Shown: positions 16,321 through 25,491 of the stretch, piece after piece
How positions within the stretch are numbered: position 1 is the first letter of the stretch
Layout: each line of letters begins with the position of its first letter
Source of the DNA: Paenibacillus montanisoli
Lineage (GTDB): Bacteria; Bacillota; Bacilli; Paenibacillales; Paenibacillaceae
Assembly: GCF_003268025.1 (NCBI RefSeq)
Contig: NZ_QLUW01000005.1
Coordinates: 397,580 to 461,579, forward strand
Direction of reading: 5' to 3'
Length of the DNA stretch: 64,000 nucleotides
Made by a program: the position numbers and the translations under genes
Notes under the pieces: generated by a model
Told to the model about the DNA's origin: nothing
The model's input: the letters and a program-made list of their open reading frames with translations, nothing else
The model's database searches: none

Positions 16321-16375
16321 GCTATCGGCGAAAGAATGTGGACCCTTCAAGAGCGTCGGTGAAACCAGACATCAT

Positions 16376-17929
16376 TCACTCTTTAATCAGACTTAACAAC
16401 GCCATTGCCTCTTCATGACCTGGATCAAGCACTAGTAACTCGCGCAAGTAATTCAATGCCTCTTTGACTAACTCTAACTCAAAACAACAAATAGCTAGAC
16501 AATAGTATACGGTCGATACGACTTCATCTTGTTCTTCAAGAATCGATATTTCCAAAAACCGTTTGGACTCCTCGTACATGCTCATCTCAAACAGTACCAC
16601 ACCCGCATCAAGCGCAAGATCGTAACGCTGCTCCATGACGTAGTACGAGGACCACATCTGCTGTATGCCTGTCAAAAGATCCTGCTTTTCTTCATCATTC
16701 ATATCCGAAATTAGACTAGAGATCCGCTTCGCGCTTTGAATGAAAAATTCCGCATCGTATCCGCCCAAACGCCAAAAACTTAAGATTTGTTGCAGACCCA
16801 TGCTTTCTAAATTGCGATCTACCCATACCTTCATGCTAAAAAATTCGTCAGGTCCAAAGCGTTCGATAAACCGACGATAAGCTAATCTCGTTTGGGAATA
16901 GCCCATCGTTTGTTCCAAATTGAGAATGCAACCAACATTAATACTTTTATAATGATGCGGTGGAAATAACGCCGCTGCTCCTCTTTGTTTAAAGACATAT
17001 TGAATCGCATGGTAGTTTGCCGTTAAAGAAAAGCTGCCGTGCAGGATCAGCTCCGGCGGCTCTGCGGATTTCCAGTTATCAAGCAAGTGATTTCCTTTAT
17101 CGGCCGTGACTAATAGAAATCCATTCTGCGACAACTTGTTTAGTCGCTCTAAGCAATTCAATCCTACGACAGGGAATAAAACGTACGAATCTTCGAGTTG
17201 CTCCTTATAGACGGCAATGACATCACGGTATGGATAGATTTCTTGTTCGTACTCCGGCGCCAACCGATGCTCATAACTTAAAACGATTTGATCTAGTAAT
17301 TCCGATGGTTTCATTGAATCATGATGCTTGAGATATTCGACGTTCACGTCCGCTTCATAAATCTGTCCATCGCCTATATAAAGCAACTCTTGTGGGATGC
17401 TGTCAAAAAAGTAGTTGGCAACGATGACTAACGGTTGTTGTAAGTCACCTTGACGAATCATTTCGTCTGACAGTACGAGGTTCAGGGATATATCATGGAT
17501 AGCATCAAACCGCGAGAAGTCCAGAATCCCCTCGGCAATAAAGGCTTGCAGAGCGGGATGATCCTTCCAAGCCCGAACATTGTTCATCGCTATGTCCGTC
17601 ATCACATAACGGAACGTAGGCAATACGATCCCTGCGTAATCCCTCAACCGGCATAACTCGCGCAACACATGGTAAGCAAATCGCCCGGCTCCCGCTCCAA
17701 GCTCCACGATCATCACGGGCTCCGAACCATATCCCTTATTCGCCCGATCTTGAAGAAAACCAAAAATCATTTCTGCATATGCGGTCGCGATCATCGGATT
17801 GCTCGTTATGTATTGCGGCACTTGATCGTTGTTCCAAGCCTTCAATCCTTCTTCTTCGTAATATTGCCTCTGTAGGACCCATATCGGTGCATCGCTGAAG
17901 CGATAACGCTGTTTTTGATTGACTGTCAT
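16376..17929 (-). CDS. SAM-dependent methyltransferase with TPR-like C terminus
   Basis: A 517-residue protein. Motif I, MIVELGAGAGRFAYHVL, sits near residue 72, followed by YVMTDIAMNNVRAW. The arrangement and the FFDSIPQELLYI segment recall MidA/NDUFAF7-like methyltransferases. The last 120 residues are helical repeats of TPR type (LDAGVVLFEMSMYEESKRFL, then YYCLAICCFELELVKEALNY). The target is unknown. It sits alone between the true rlmH end and repeat copy 2, so it looks like cargo of the rlmH-linked array. Confidence 0.75.
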   Translation of the reverse strand: MTVNQKQRYRFSDAPIWVLQRQYYEEEGLKAWNNDQVPQYITSNPMIATAYAEMIFGFLQDRANKGYGSEPVMIVELGAGAGRFAYHVLRELCRLRDYAGIVLPTFRYVMTDIAMNNVRAWKDHPALQAFIAEGILDFSRFDAIHDISLNLVLSDEMIRQGDLQQPLVIVANYFFDSIPQELLYIGDGQIYEADVNVEYLKHHDSMKPSELLDQIVLSYEHRLAPEYEQEIYPYRDVIAVYKEQLEDSYVLFPVVGLNCLERLNKLSQNGFLLVTADKGNHLLDNWKSAEPPELILHGSFSLTANYHAIQYVFKQRGAAALFPPHHYKSINVGCILNLEQTMGYSQTRLAYRRFIERFGPDEFFSMKVWVDRNLESMGLQQILSFWRLGGYDAEFFIQSAKRISSLISDMNDEEKQDLLTGIQQMWSSYYVMEQRYDLALDAGVVLFEMSMYEESKRFLEISILEEQDEVVSTVYYCLAICCFELELVKEALNYLRELLVLDPGHEEAMALLSLIKE

Positions 17930-17989
17930 TAAAACTTATCCTGCTCTCTGAGATTGTTGAACCTTGGGGGCTTCTATATTATCTCCAAT

Positions 17990-18019
17990 AATTTGCGTCA
18001 TTTATGATACGGTTCACCG
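17990..18019 (-). repeat. rlmH 3' end, attachment-like repeat copy 1
   Basis: This is the authentic 3' end of rlmH plus 8 nt downstream (minus strand core GAACCGTATCATAAATGA). Near copies occur at 16141, about 16290 and 14382. In staphylococci the equivalent codons of rlmH are the attB site for SCC elements. Confidence 0.7.
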
Positions 18020-18477
18020 CGGTTAATCTTCACCGCCCGATACACCTGTTCCAGCAACACCAGCCGCATGAGCTGGTGCGGCAAAGTCATGCGCCCGAAG
18101 CTCAGCTTCTGCTGGGCGCGCTTCATCACGGCGGGCGCGAGGCCGTTGCTCCCGCCAATAACAAAAGCCACGTGGCTCCGCCCATACGTGGCTAATGAAT
18201 CGAGCTGGCCGGCGAGGTCCTCGCTCGACCACAGCTCCCCGTCCAGCGCCAGCGCGATCACATGCGCATCCGGCTTAATAACCGACAGCAAGCGCTCCCC
18301 CTCGCGCTCGCGGACCATGGCCTCCTCGGCGGCGCTCATCGTCTCGGGCGCCCGCTCGTCCGGCACCTCCGTGAGCGTGAGCTTCACGTACGGACCAAGA
18401 CGCTTCGCGTATTCGGCGATGCCGAGCACGAGATATTTTTCCTTCAGCTTCCCGACGGCCGCAATCTGAATATGCAT
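17998..18477 (-). CDS. rlmH: 23S rRNA (pseudouridine1915-N3)-methyltransferase RlmH
   Basis: A 159-residue SPOUT methyltransferase that modifies pseudouridine 1915 in helix 69 of 23S rRNA on the assembled ribosome. It begins [16 protein letters not shown]. The AdoMet-binding knot is formed by [17 protein letters not shown], then [13 protein letters not shown], and the C terminus [21 protein letters not shown] is family-standard apart from its length as quoted in parts. It lies 3 nt after the CxxH/CxxC gene and closes the conserved walRK-htrA block. Its last codons are repeated three times downstream. Confidence 0.97.
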   Translation of the reverse strand: MHIQIAAVGKLKEKYLVLGIAEYAKRLGPYVKLTLTEVPDERAPETMSAAEEAMVREREGERLLSVIKPDAHVIALALDGELWSSEDLAGQLDSLATYGRSHVAFVIGGSNGLAPAVMKRAQQKLSFGRMTLPHQLMRLVLLEQVYRAVKINRGEPYHK

Positions 18478-18480
18478 CGG

Positions 18481-18648
18481 CTACACCACCAAATACTCGG
18501 CAATGTGGTCGCACATCTCGCACGTGGCCGGCGCTTCCCAAGCCGTGAATTTCGTCTTCACCAGATCCACGATATCAGGTGCATCCTCGTACTCATCCAC
18601 GAATTTATCAATGGCCAGCTCCACATGCTCTTTGCATACACAATACAT
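18481..18648 (-). CDS. CxxH/CxxC protein (BA_5709 family)
   Basis: A 55-residue protein that begins MYCVCKEHVELAID, giving a C-x-x-H-like pair (CKEH), and ends with CEMCDHIAEYLVV, giving CxxC. It belongs to the small putative zinc-binding family found between htrA and rlmH in Bacillales. The ATG at 18648 follows GGGGGATCGGATCG. The function is unknown. Confidence 0.85.
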   Translation of the reverse strand: MYCVCKEHVELAIDKFVDEYEDAPDIVDLVKTKFTAWEAPATCEMCDHIAEYLVV

Positions 18649-18770
18649 CGATCCGATCCCCCATACTAGTTATGTTCCACATAAGCATCCACTCACGCAA
18701 AGAGATCAGCCCGTCGTAACGCAAGCCAACACTTGGCCTGCACGGGCTGATCCGCATTGCGACTATACCG

Positions 18771-20153
18771 TTATTCTTCCGTCTTCTCCGTCAGCTTAAA
18801 CGTTGTCGACAGCTTCTCGCCGTTACGGTAGAAGGTGATTTCAATCTCATCGCCGATCGATTTCTCGTAGTACAAATACTTGCGCAGCTCCATCGTACTG
18901 CTGATCGACCGGTTATCCAGCTTCACGATGATATCGCCAAACGCCAGTCCCGCTTCCGCAGCCGGACCGACCGCCTGCAGCACGATGACGCCTTGGTCGA
19001 CGCCCTCCGGCAGCTTCAGATCGCCCTGAGGAAGCGCGATGCCCTCGTCTCCGCCCGGCACAATGCCTTCGCCGGATTCGGAACCCGCTGCTTCATCATC
19101 GGAAGAACCGGCATCAGCACCATTGCCGCCGGCATCAGGCAACGCAGCCGCAGCCTGCTGGGACAAATACACCTCAAGATCCATCGTATACACGCCTAGA
19201 TAAGGGCGTTTCACTTTCCCATACTCCAGTAAGCTTTGCACAATCGGCATCGCAATATGCGAAGGAATCGCGAACCCGACGCCTTCCACGCCGTACTCGG
19301 CGATCTTCATGCTGTTAATGCCGATCACGTTGCCGTCCAGATCGATCAGCGGACCGCCGCTATTGCCTTGGTTAATGGACGCATCGATTTGAATGACTTC
19401 CTGTTCCCAGTCGTAGTTGCCATCCTGGCTAAGCGAGATAGGAATAACCCGCTTCGTCTTGCTCACGATGCCCATCGAGAGCGAGTCGCTCAGACCGAGC
19501 GGATTGCCGATCGCCATGACCCATTGTCCGGCACGCAATTCATCCGAGTCGCCGATTTCCGCCACTTCGTCGATACCGTCCGCATCGATCTCCAGAACAG
19601 CCAAGTCCGTGATCGCATCCGTTCCGACAATCTTCGCCTCGCGCGTCTCGCCGGTGCTCAGCACCGCTTTAACGGCAGCCGCACCTTCAATAACGTGATT
19701 GTTCGTAATGATATGCGCTTTGCCCTTCACCTTCTCGAAAATAAAGCCGGAACCAACCGCTGCCTGCTCCAATTCGGAACCTTCCCCTGCATCGGTGCCT
19801 CCGTCAGCCGCGCCGTCCTCAATCTGCGCCTGCTCATTGATAATGCTGACGACGGCCGGACGCATCTTCGCCGCGGCGGAGATCGTTTTCTCCAGCGGAT
19901 CGCCGCTCATTCCGACGTTGGTGACACCGGATACGGCCGAAACCGCTTGCTCGCCGCGCTCGAAGCCTGTGAACAAACCAAACGCCAACACGACCGCGAG
20001 CGCACTTACCACCGAAGAAGCAGCCGCCATGCGAACGGGTGTCCAAGTCCAGCGGAAGCCGCGTTTGCTGAACGATACATCGCGGCTGCGGCCTGTCGAC
20101 CGAATGCGGCGCGAGACACGCGTGGAATAAAAATCATCATCAAATAAGCTCAT
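18771..20153 (-). CDS. htrA: HtrA/DegP-type S1C serine protease
   Basis: A 460-residue membrane-anchored protease for quality control of exported proteins. A basic cytosolic N terminus precedes one transmembrane helix at about residues 43-63. The protease domain has the catalytic His in ITNNHVIEGA, Asp in ITDLAVLEI and Ser in NQGNSGGPLI. One PDZ domain follows (RPYLGVYTMDLEV to the C terminus), interrupted by an acidic Gly/Ser/Asp-rich insert of about 45 residues. GGAGCGATTATAG precedes the start. Its place next to the WalRK operon is conserved in Bacillales. Confidence 0.95.
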   Translation of the reverse strand: MSLFDDDFYSTRVSRRIRSTGRSRDVSFSKRGFRWTWTPVRMAAASSVVSALAVVLAFGLFTGFERGEQAVSAVSGVTNVGMSGDPLEKTISAAAKMRPAVVSIINEQAQIEDGAADGGTDAGEGSELEQAAVGSGFIFEKVKGKAHIITNNHVIEGAAAVKAVLSTGETREAKIVGTDAITDLAVLEIDADGIDEVAEIGDSDELRAGQWVMAIGNPLGLSDSLSMGIVSKTKRVIPISLSQDGNYDWEQEVIQIDASINQGNSGGPLIDLDGNVIGINSMKIAEYGVEGVGFAIPSHIAMPIVQSLLEYGKVKRPYLGVYTMDLEVYLSQQAAAALPDAGGNGADAGSSDDEAAGSESGEGIVPGGDEGIALPQGDLKLPEGVDQGVIVLQAVGPAAEAGLAFGDIIVKLDNRSISSTMELRKYLYYEKSIGDEIEITFYRNGEKLSTTFKLTEKTEE

Positions 20154-20281
20154 CTATAATCGCTCCTCTCGATACCTTCCGGGCATCAGAGATCATTATT
20201 TTACGAATCTAGGAATGATATCGGTAGAACAGTCTACAATAATAATAGAAACCTTTAATCAAAATGAAGGAGCGAATCCCA

Positions 20282-20515
20282 ATGAAGCCGAGAACCTCCC
20301 GCGCCTCATCGCAAGCCTTGGATCATCTCAATCTGGTAGCCAAGCTGGCTGACCTCAAAGAGGATCATTACCGTGCCTTGCTCACCCTCAGCGCAATCAC
20401 CGAGCTGCTTATCGAGAAAGGACTGCTTGCCCCGGAAGAGCTCGAACGCAAAATCGCCTCGCTCGACAGCGAGATGGACGAGCTTATCGCCTTCTCACTT
20501 CATCCCATGCCGTAG
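20282..20515 (+). CDS. Small helical hypothetical protein
   Basis: A 77-residue, largely helical and acidic protein (ALDHLNLVAKLADLKEDHYR, then AITELLIEKGLLAPEELERK). The LLIEKGLLxPEELE segment resembles short helical motifs in several Paenibacillus proteins, but no function is known to me. ATG 20282 has AAGGAGCGAATCC upstream; an ATG at 20264 overlaps that site. The last 32 nt overlap the 3' end of walJ on the other strand. Confidence 0.65.
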   Translation: MKPRTSRASSQALDHLNLVAKLADLKEDHYRALLTLSAITELLIEKGLLAPEELERKIASLDSEMDELIAFSLHPMP

Positions 20516-21290
20516 ACCGGTCATGGTACGTTTCCCGCAGCGGATGCTCGTCCTTCTTGAAGAAGAAGCCATTGTTCTCCAGAATGCCGTTCACCGTCAG
20601 CTTGGCCAAATCCATCATGTTATGATCCAGGCTGAGATGTGCCAGATACACCCGCTTCGTGCGGTCCGTCATGAGCTGGCAGAGCGCCTCGCCCGCCGCT
20701 TCATTGGACAAGTGCCCAATATCGCTCAAGATCCGGCGCTTAATGTTCCACGGATAACGCCCCATCCGCAGCATATTCACGTCATGGTTCGACTCCAGCA
20801 CCAGCACGTCGGAATCTTCAATCATCGCTCGCACTTTATCGCTCACGTAGCCAAGATCCGTTGCCAGACTCAGTTTCACATCATCATCTTCAAAAACATA
20901 CCCGACCGGCTCGGCCGCATCATGCGAAATCGCATACGAGGTCGTCCGCATCGCGCCGAATTTCGCCGTCTCGCCCGTTTCCAAGATCACCCGCTGCTCG
21001 CATGTAATCTGGCCGACGTGGCGCTCCAGCGCGCCCCATGTCGCTTCATTCGCATAAATCGGCACATTGTGCTTTCTAGCGAAAGCGCCAAGTCCTTTTA
21101 TATGATCAGAATGCTCATGCGTTACGAGAATCGCATTGATCTCATGACCGGCCACGCCTCGCTCCCGCATGAGCTCCTCGAGCCTTTTCGCGCTCATACC
21201 AGCATCGACGAGAACGGTCGAATCCTCGCACTGCACGATCGTGGCATTTCCTGTCGAACCGCTCCCCAGTACCGTAAATCGAAGTCCCAT
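20484..21290 (-). CDS. walJ: WalJ/YycJ metallo-beta-lactamase-fold hydrolase
   Basis: A 268-residue MBL-fold protein: VLGSGSTGNATIV at the N terminus, the metal-binding HxHxDH motif in VTHEHSDHIKGLG, and later metal ligands in SHDAAEPVGYVF and YLAHLSLDHNMM. YycJ proteins are encoded with WalRK and have been linked to cell division and DNA mismatch-repair-associated exonuclease activity. The start is taken at ATG 21290 (MGLRFTVLGSG), the usual N terminus, although the frame is open to a TTG at 21323. Confidence 0.93.
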   Translation of the reverse strand: MGLRFTVLGSGSTGNATIVQCEDSTVLVDAGMSAKRLEELMRERGVAGHEINAILVTHEHSDHIKGLGAFARKHNVPIYANEATWGALERHVGQITCEQRVILETGETAKFGAMRTTSYAISHDAAEPVGYVFEDDDVKLSLATDLGYVSDKVRAMIEDSDVLVLESNHDVNMLRMGRYPWNIKRRILSDIGHLSNEAAGEALCQLMTDRTKRVYLAHLSLDHNMMDLAKLTVNGILENNGFFFKKDEHPLRETYHDRSTAWDEVRRR

Positions 21291-21326
21291 GCTGCTCAAA
21301 ACCTGCCCTTTCCCCATAACCAACGC

Positions 21327-22046
21327 TTATTCCGTTACAACTTCCCCACTGATGGCATTCATGTAATACTGTCCGCCATCCTCTAGCAGCACGCGCCATG
21401 TCGGCGCCGATACCTGGATATCCGATTCAAAGATCTGGCCGTGATACCCAAGCTTGATCTCTTCGATGACCGCTCCGTTAGGCAGCTGGTTCTCAATCAA
21501 GCTGGTCACCACCTTCGTGGCCGACAGCACCGACTGCGAAACCGCATCCTGCGGCGGCAGCAGCTCAATTAGGTCCTGCTTGAATGCAATGATCTTCTGA
21601 TTCTTGTAGAAAAGCTCCAGCTTCACATCGAACATCGGGCGCCCTTCGGCCATCCGGTACAAAATAAACTCATTCTCATACACCGGGCCCAGCGCGTAAT
21701 TTTTAAGCTCCGGAATGATGCCGCCAAGGCTCTCCTCCAGCTCCTTGGTTTCGAAGACCACTTTGCTGTCCACCGGCTCTTTCAGTTCGTGCCGCACGCC
21801 TTTGCCAAGCTGCTTTGTTTTGACCCTGTAGGTAAGGTCGCGCAGAGCAGGCGTCTCCGAAGGAATGCTCGTACTGAGCTTAATTTTCTTCTCCTCCATC
21901 ATCGCCTGCGTCTCCGGCCGCAAATCGCTCACATCCGCGCTCGTCCGCAGCCCCTCCCGGATATTGGACCAGAGCTGATAACCAAGCACGAGATTCAGCA
22001 ATAAAAATGCAAAAATCAGCACACTCTTCGCCCTGCCCCAGTCCAT
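21327..22046 (-). CDS. walI: WalI (YycI) regulator of the WalRK system
   Basis: A 239-residue bitopic membrane protein that begins MDWGRAKSVLIFAFLLLNLV, giving a short cytosolic N terminus and one transmembrane helix. The extracytoplasmic domain ends in a PepSY-like beta repeat (WRVLLEDGGQYYMNAISGEV). In Bacillus, YycI with YycH restrains the WalK kinase through transmembrane contact. AAGGAGATGAAGG precedes the start. It follows walH after an unusually long 173-nt gap. Confidence 0.93.
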   Translation of the reverse strand: MDWGRAKSVLIFAFLLLNLVLGYQLWSNIREGLRTSADVSDLRPETQAMMEEKKIKLSTSIPSETPALRDLTYRVKTKQLGKGVRHELKEPVDSKVVFETKELEESLGGIIPELKNYALGPVYENEFILYRMAEGRPMFDVKLELFYKNQKIIAFKQDLIELLPPQDAVSQSVLSATKVVTSLIENQLPNGAVIEEIKLGYHGQIFESDIQVSAPTWRVLLEDGGQYYMNAISGEVVTE

Positions 22047-22219
22047 CCCTTCATCTCCTTCCGCGCCATCGCGGCAGCTGCACTACCGGCTGCCCGGCTT
22101 GTTCATGATATCGTCTGCCTTCGCCCGATAGACAGAACCGTTATTACCGGTTACCGTTCCCGCAGCATCATTGCCTCGCTCATGCCGCTTGCTTCGGCGC
22201 CGGATTTCTCCGAGCTTGC
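22047..22219. other. Gap between walH and walI
   Basis: This 173-nt spacer sits inside an operon whose other junctions overlap or nearly touch. On the minus strand one frame stays open across most of it and reads GNDAAGTVTGNNGSVYRAKA before a stop. That could be the original walH tail displaced by a frameshift, or chance. No promoter or terminator is apparent. Confidence 0.3.
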
Positions 22220-23656
22220 CTAGCCGCCCAGATGCCCATCCAAGGGCCCGCCGCTCAGCCGCGCGATGCCGCCCGAGCCGACGATACTGTCCGGCTCAAC
22301 GCTATCTTGGTTGGCCTTCTGCAGCGGTGCGCCGCCCGGCTCGCCCGGTCCCGGCTTATAACCGCCCGGGATCGCCTGCAATAACGTCTTCTGCGAGCCG
22401 TCCCGCAAGCGCACAGCCCAAACCGGCTCCAGCTTCATCACGTTCTTCTCCGCCGCAACGGAAAGCAGCGCCGGGAAAATCGCGGTCACGTCCTGCTTCC
22501 GAGCATAGTTCTCGAATGCGCTCTCCAGCATGTCGCCGCCAGGCAGCCATCGGACATTCCGCTGCTTCGGCTTCTTCTGCAGCGTCAGCAGAGAACGTTC
22601 ATATTCCGATACAACGCCCTGCTGTACGCGCAGCTTCATGCTCCCGAACACGAACGGCTCCTGCGGAATGATCGGGAACGAACCGTAGTACTGCTGAAAC
22701 CGCAGCACCTGCACGCTCTCGAAAGTCCCTTCATGCACGAAGCGATGCATGCCATCCCAGCCGCCGTGATCATTAATGAACTGGATCGCTGCATATACAT
22801 CTTGGCTCTTGTTATCATCCTGTCCCTGGACCGACACCGGGTCGGTGTAATTGATCCATCGACCGTTCTGCTCCACCTGCAAGCCGCGTTTGCCATCCGT
22901 ATAGATCTGCGATCCGCCCTGGTCGCTGATGACCCGCGTCACGCCCGGATCGAAGAACAAGTACCGCTGCATCTGCTCCGGCGAGTAGCTATCGTAGCCG
23001 ACCACCGACTGCATCGCTTCCACCGGTCCGTCCGCGGTGTAGATATCTTGGCCGAGCCTCCGGTAATTCGTCTGATATTCGCCGTAACCGACGTACATCT
23101 GCACGTCCTGGGCGGTCAAATCCGCTTTCACCGATTCATAGACGGTCAGGCCGTCTCCGCTGAAGAAGTACGTCCGCACTTCATCCCGGTCGCTGCTCTT
23201 ATAAATCCAAATCCGGTTCACGACGTCATCCATGAACGTCGTATCGCCTTCGAGCTTCAACACCTTGCTTAGCAGCTCGACCGGAACGCCCCGCCCGAAC
23301 CGCAGCTCGAGCCCTTGGTCGCGGTCGCGGATTTCATCCCAATCGACCACAACGGCCGCGCTCCGCTGAAAGCCTTTAAACTCCCGGCTTTTAATTTTGC
23401 CGAAAATCAGATTATAAAAATTGGATGCTGGGTAAAGAAGCGTATGCTTTCCTTTGCCCAAGTGCAGAACCATATCCTCCGGAAAAATAACGTTCTCTAC
23501 TTTTTCTTCCTGTCCCATCGGCTCCGCCGGCACGTAATCTTGCTGCGGTATTGTCGTTACGCCAAGACCGGGCATGCTGTAAGCGAGCAGATAGCTTTGA
23601 ATCAGGCTGAGAATAACAAGCGCCGTAAGCACCCACGTCTTCAGCTTATCCATCAT
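22220..23656 (-). CDS. walH: WalH (YycH) regulator of the WalRK system
   Basis: A 478-residue bitopic protein that starts [20 protein letters not shown] (N-terminal transmembrane helix) with a large extracytoplasmic domain typical of YycH. It modulates WalK activity together with WalI. Its ATG overlaps the walK stop (ATGA), which indicates translational coupling. The C terminus is a Gly/Pro-rich tail (YKPGPGEPGGAPLQKA) that looks disordered and may be altered by a frameshift. Confidence 0.93.
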   Translation of the reverse strand: MMDKLKTWVLTALVILSLIQSYLLAYSMPGLGVTTIPQQDYVPAEPMGQEEKVENVIFPEDMVLHLGKGKHTLLYPASNFYNLIFGKIKSREFKGFQRSAAVVVDWDEIRDRDQGLELRFGRGVPVELLSKVLKLEGDTTFMDDVVNRIWIYKSSDRDEVRTYFFSGDGLTVYESVKADLTAQDVQMYVGYGEYQTNYRRLGQDIYTADGPVEAMQSVVGYDSYSPEQMQRYLFFDPGVTRVISDQGGSQIYTDGKRGLQVEQNGRWINYTDPVSVQGQDDNKSQDVYAAIQFINDHGGWDGMHRFVHEGTFESVQVLRFQQYYGSFPIIPQEPFVFGSMKLRVQQGVVSEYERSLLTLQKKPKQRNVRWLPGGDMLESAFENYARKQDVTAIFPALLSVAAEKNVMKLEPVWAVRLRDGSQKTLLQAIPGGYKPGPGEPGGAPLQKANQDSVEPDSIVGSGGIARLSGGPLDGHLGG

Positions 23657-25491
23657 GCGCTCTCACCTCCGCCCGGCTTAGCGGCAGGAAGAATAACCGT
23701 AACCATCGTGCCCTCATTGAGCTCAGAGTCGAGCGAGATGGAACCGCCGTGCGCCTTCACAATTTCCCGGGCAATGGACAAGCCCAGGCCTGTCCCGCCC
23801 ATATTGCGTGAGCGCGCTTTATCAACGCGATAGAAACGGTCAAAAATCCGGCCGAGGTCCCGCTTCGGAATCCCGATTCCGGTATCTTTCACGCTGATCG
23901 CGATAGAGGCGGCATCCAGCCGACGGGCCGCAATTTCAATGCGCCCGCCGTCGAGCGTATATTTAATCGCGTTGGAAACGAGATTATCCAACACTTGATC
24001 GATCTGGTCGCGGTCGAGCCAGATGGACTTAATCGAGTCCTCCACTCGGACCGACGCCCGAATCGCCTTTTTGCGCAACTGGAAGGAGAAGCGGTCGGCC
24101 ACCTCCTCCAGCATATCCGGCACGTTCGTCTGCTGCCGCCGAAGCGGAGCCTGGTTCGAATCGAGCCGCGACAGGTGCAGCAGATCCGTGACTAGCCGGA
24201 TCATCCGCTCCGTCTCATTGCGGATAACGCCGACAAAGCGCTGCCCGAGCTCCCGCTCGTCCATTGCGCCGTCATCGAGCGCCTCCGCATAACTCTTGAT
24301 CGTTGTTAGCGGCGTGCGCAGCTCATGCGATACGTTCGCGACGAACTCGCGCCTGGACTGCTCCAGCCTCTCCTGTTCGGTGACATCCTGGAGCACTGCG
24401 ATCGTACCGCTAATGCCTTGGTCGCGCCGGTGAATCGGCGTCAAAGTAACGCGCATCAGCTCTTCCTCTTCGCCTTCGGCCTGCACGTGGTAGAGCACCG
24501 CCGATTGCTCTCTCCCCTTATGCAGCCCGGTTAGCTGCGCCTCATCCATCCCGAACAGCTCGGTCAGGCGCAGTCCTTGGCAATCGTCTTTGCGCAGCAT
24601 TTCCTGCGCCCGCCGGTTCGTAATGATGACGACGCCGCGCTCGTCCGCCGCGACCACGCCGTCGCTCATGTTGGCGAGAATCGAAGAGATCTTCTCCTTC
24701 TCTTCTTCCGTCGCCGAGAGCGCATCGCGCAGACGCATCGTCATGTCGTTGAACACTTCGCTCAGCCGCCCGATCTCGTCGTTGCCAAGCACCGGCACCT
24801 GCTGGTCGAACCGGCCTTCCGCAACGGCCGCGGCTTGTCGGGTCAGCGCCTTGATCGGATTCGTAATCGTATGCGCTAGCAAAATGCCGAGCACGCCCGT
24901 CAGCCCGAGCGCAAGCAGCATTCCGGACATGAAGATTCGGTTGATCCGGTCTACCGTCGCATACAGCTCCTTCATCGATGCGACCAAATATACCGCGCCT
25001 ACGATTTTCTCGCTATATACAATCGGCTTGGCGATAATCTTCTTGCGCAAGCCGTCTTCGTCGATGATTTCCTCTTCGTTGTCCCTAATGCCCTGTAGCG
25101 CCCGGCTCACCGGAAGCGACGTATTCTTCTTTCCGATGTACGACTGATGCGACTGCATCGATGTCGCCAGCACTTTGCCGCTTGCGTCAAGAATTTGAAT
25201 CTCCGCCTCGCTGATGCTGAACAGACTGCTTACGAGCACTCTAAGGTACTCCTCGGTCGTCTGCTTCTTGGAGTCGCCGGCCTGATCGGGCTGATTCGAC
25301 AGCGTCTGCGCCGAGATTTGCGACAACAGATTCGCCTGCTCGTTCATGTTGTTCGTAAATGTCGACGTCAGCGACGTCTTCATCGTACTGATGAAATACA
25401 CGCCGATCAGCTGCATCGCGATCAAGATGAGCAGAACGTAAATAATGATCAGCTTGACCTGAATGGTTCGGAAAAACCGTATCCCGTTCAT
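23653..25491 (-). CDS. walK: WalK (YycG) sensor histidine kinase
   Basis: A 612-residue kinase of the essential cell-wall homeostasis system. Order: transmembrane helix 1 ([20 protein letters not shown]), extracytoplasmic Cache-like domain, transmembrane helix 2 ([17 protein letters not shown]), HAMP, PAS, HisKA with H-box [14 protein letters not shown], and HATPase_c with N-box [11 protein letters not shown]1 KDTGIGIPK and G2 GTGLGLSIA. It overlaps walR by 4 nt. The target genes are autolysins and wall metabolism functions. Confidence 0.97.
   Translation of the reverse strand: MNGIRFFRTIQVKLIIIYVLLILIAMQLIGVYFISTMKTSLTSTFTNNMNEQANLLSQISAQTLSNQPDQAGDSKKQTTEEYLRVLVSSLFSISEAEIQILDASGKVLATSMQSHQSYIGKKNTSLPVSRALQGIRDNEEEIIDEDGLRKKIIAKPIVYSEKIVGAVYLVASMKELYATVDRINRIFMSGMLLALGLTGVLGILLAHTITNPIKALTRQAAAVAEGRFDQQVPVLGNDEIGRLSEVFNDMTMRLRDALSATEEEKEKISSILANMSDGVVAADERGVVIITNRRAQEMLRKDDCQGLRLTELFGMDEAQLTGLHKGREQSAVLYHVQAEGEEEELMRVTLTPIHRRDQGISGTIAVLQDVTEQERLEQSRREFVANVSHELRTPLTTIKSYAEALDDGAMDERELGQRFVGVIRNETERMIRLVTDLLHLSRLDSNQAPLRRQQTNVPDMLEEVADRFSFQLRKKAIRASVRVEDSIKSIWLDRDQIDQVLDNLVSNAIKYTLDGGRIEIAARRLDAASIAISVKDTGIGIPKRDLGRIFDRFYRVDKARSRNMGGTGLGLSIAREIVKAHGGSISLDSELNEGTMVTVILPAAKPGGGESA

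Larger units (their letters stand above)
15859..16375. other. Scarred intergenic region with gene fragments
   Basis: This stretch has no intact gene. It contains a terminator, a leftward 3'-end coding fragment (16053-16140), rlmH-end-like repeat copy 3 (16141-16170), a rightward 5'-end coding fragment (about 16172-16296) and repeat copy 2 (about 16290-16320). The order repeat-fragment-repeat is what successive site-specific insertions and deletions would leave. Confidence 0.6.

Noticed and set aside
19236..20147. 303-residue open frame antisense to htrA
   Set aside because: It mirrors a high-GC real gene, shows no domain, lacks a ribosome site, and its composition (His/Arg-rich) is typical of antisense shadow frames.
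22733..23272. 179-residue open frame antisense to walH
   Set aside because: Shadow frame of a confirmed gene with no ribosome site.
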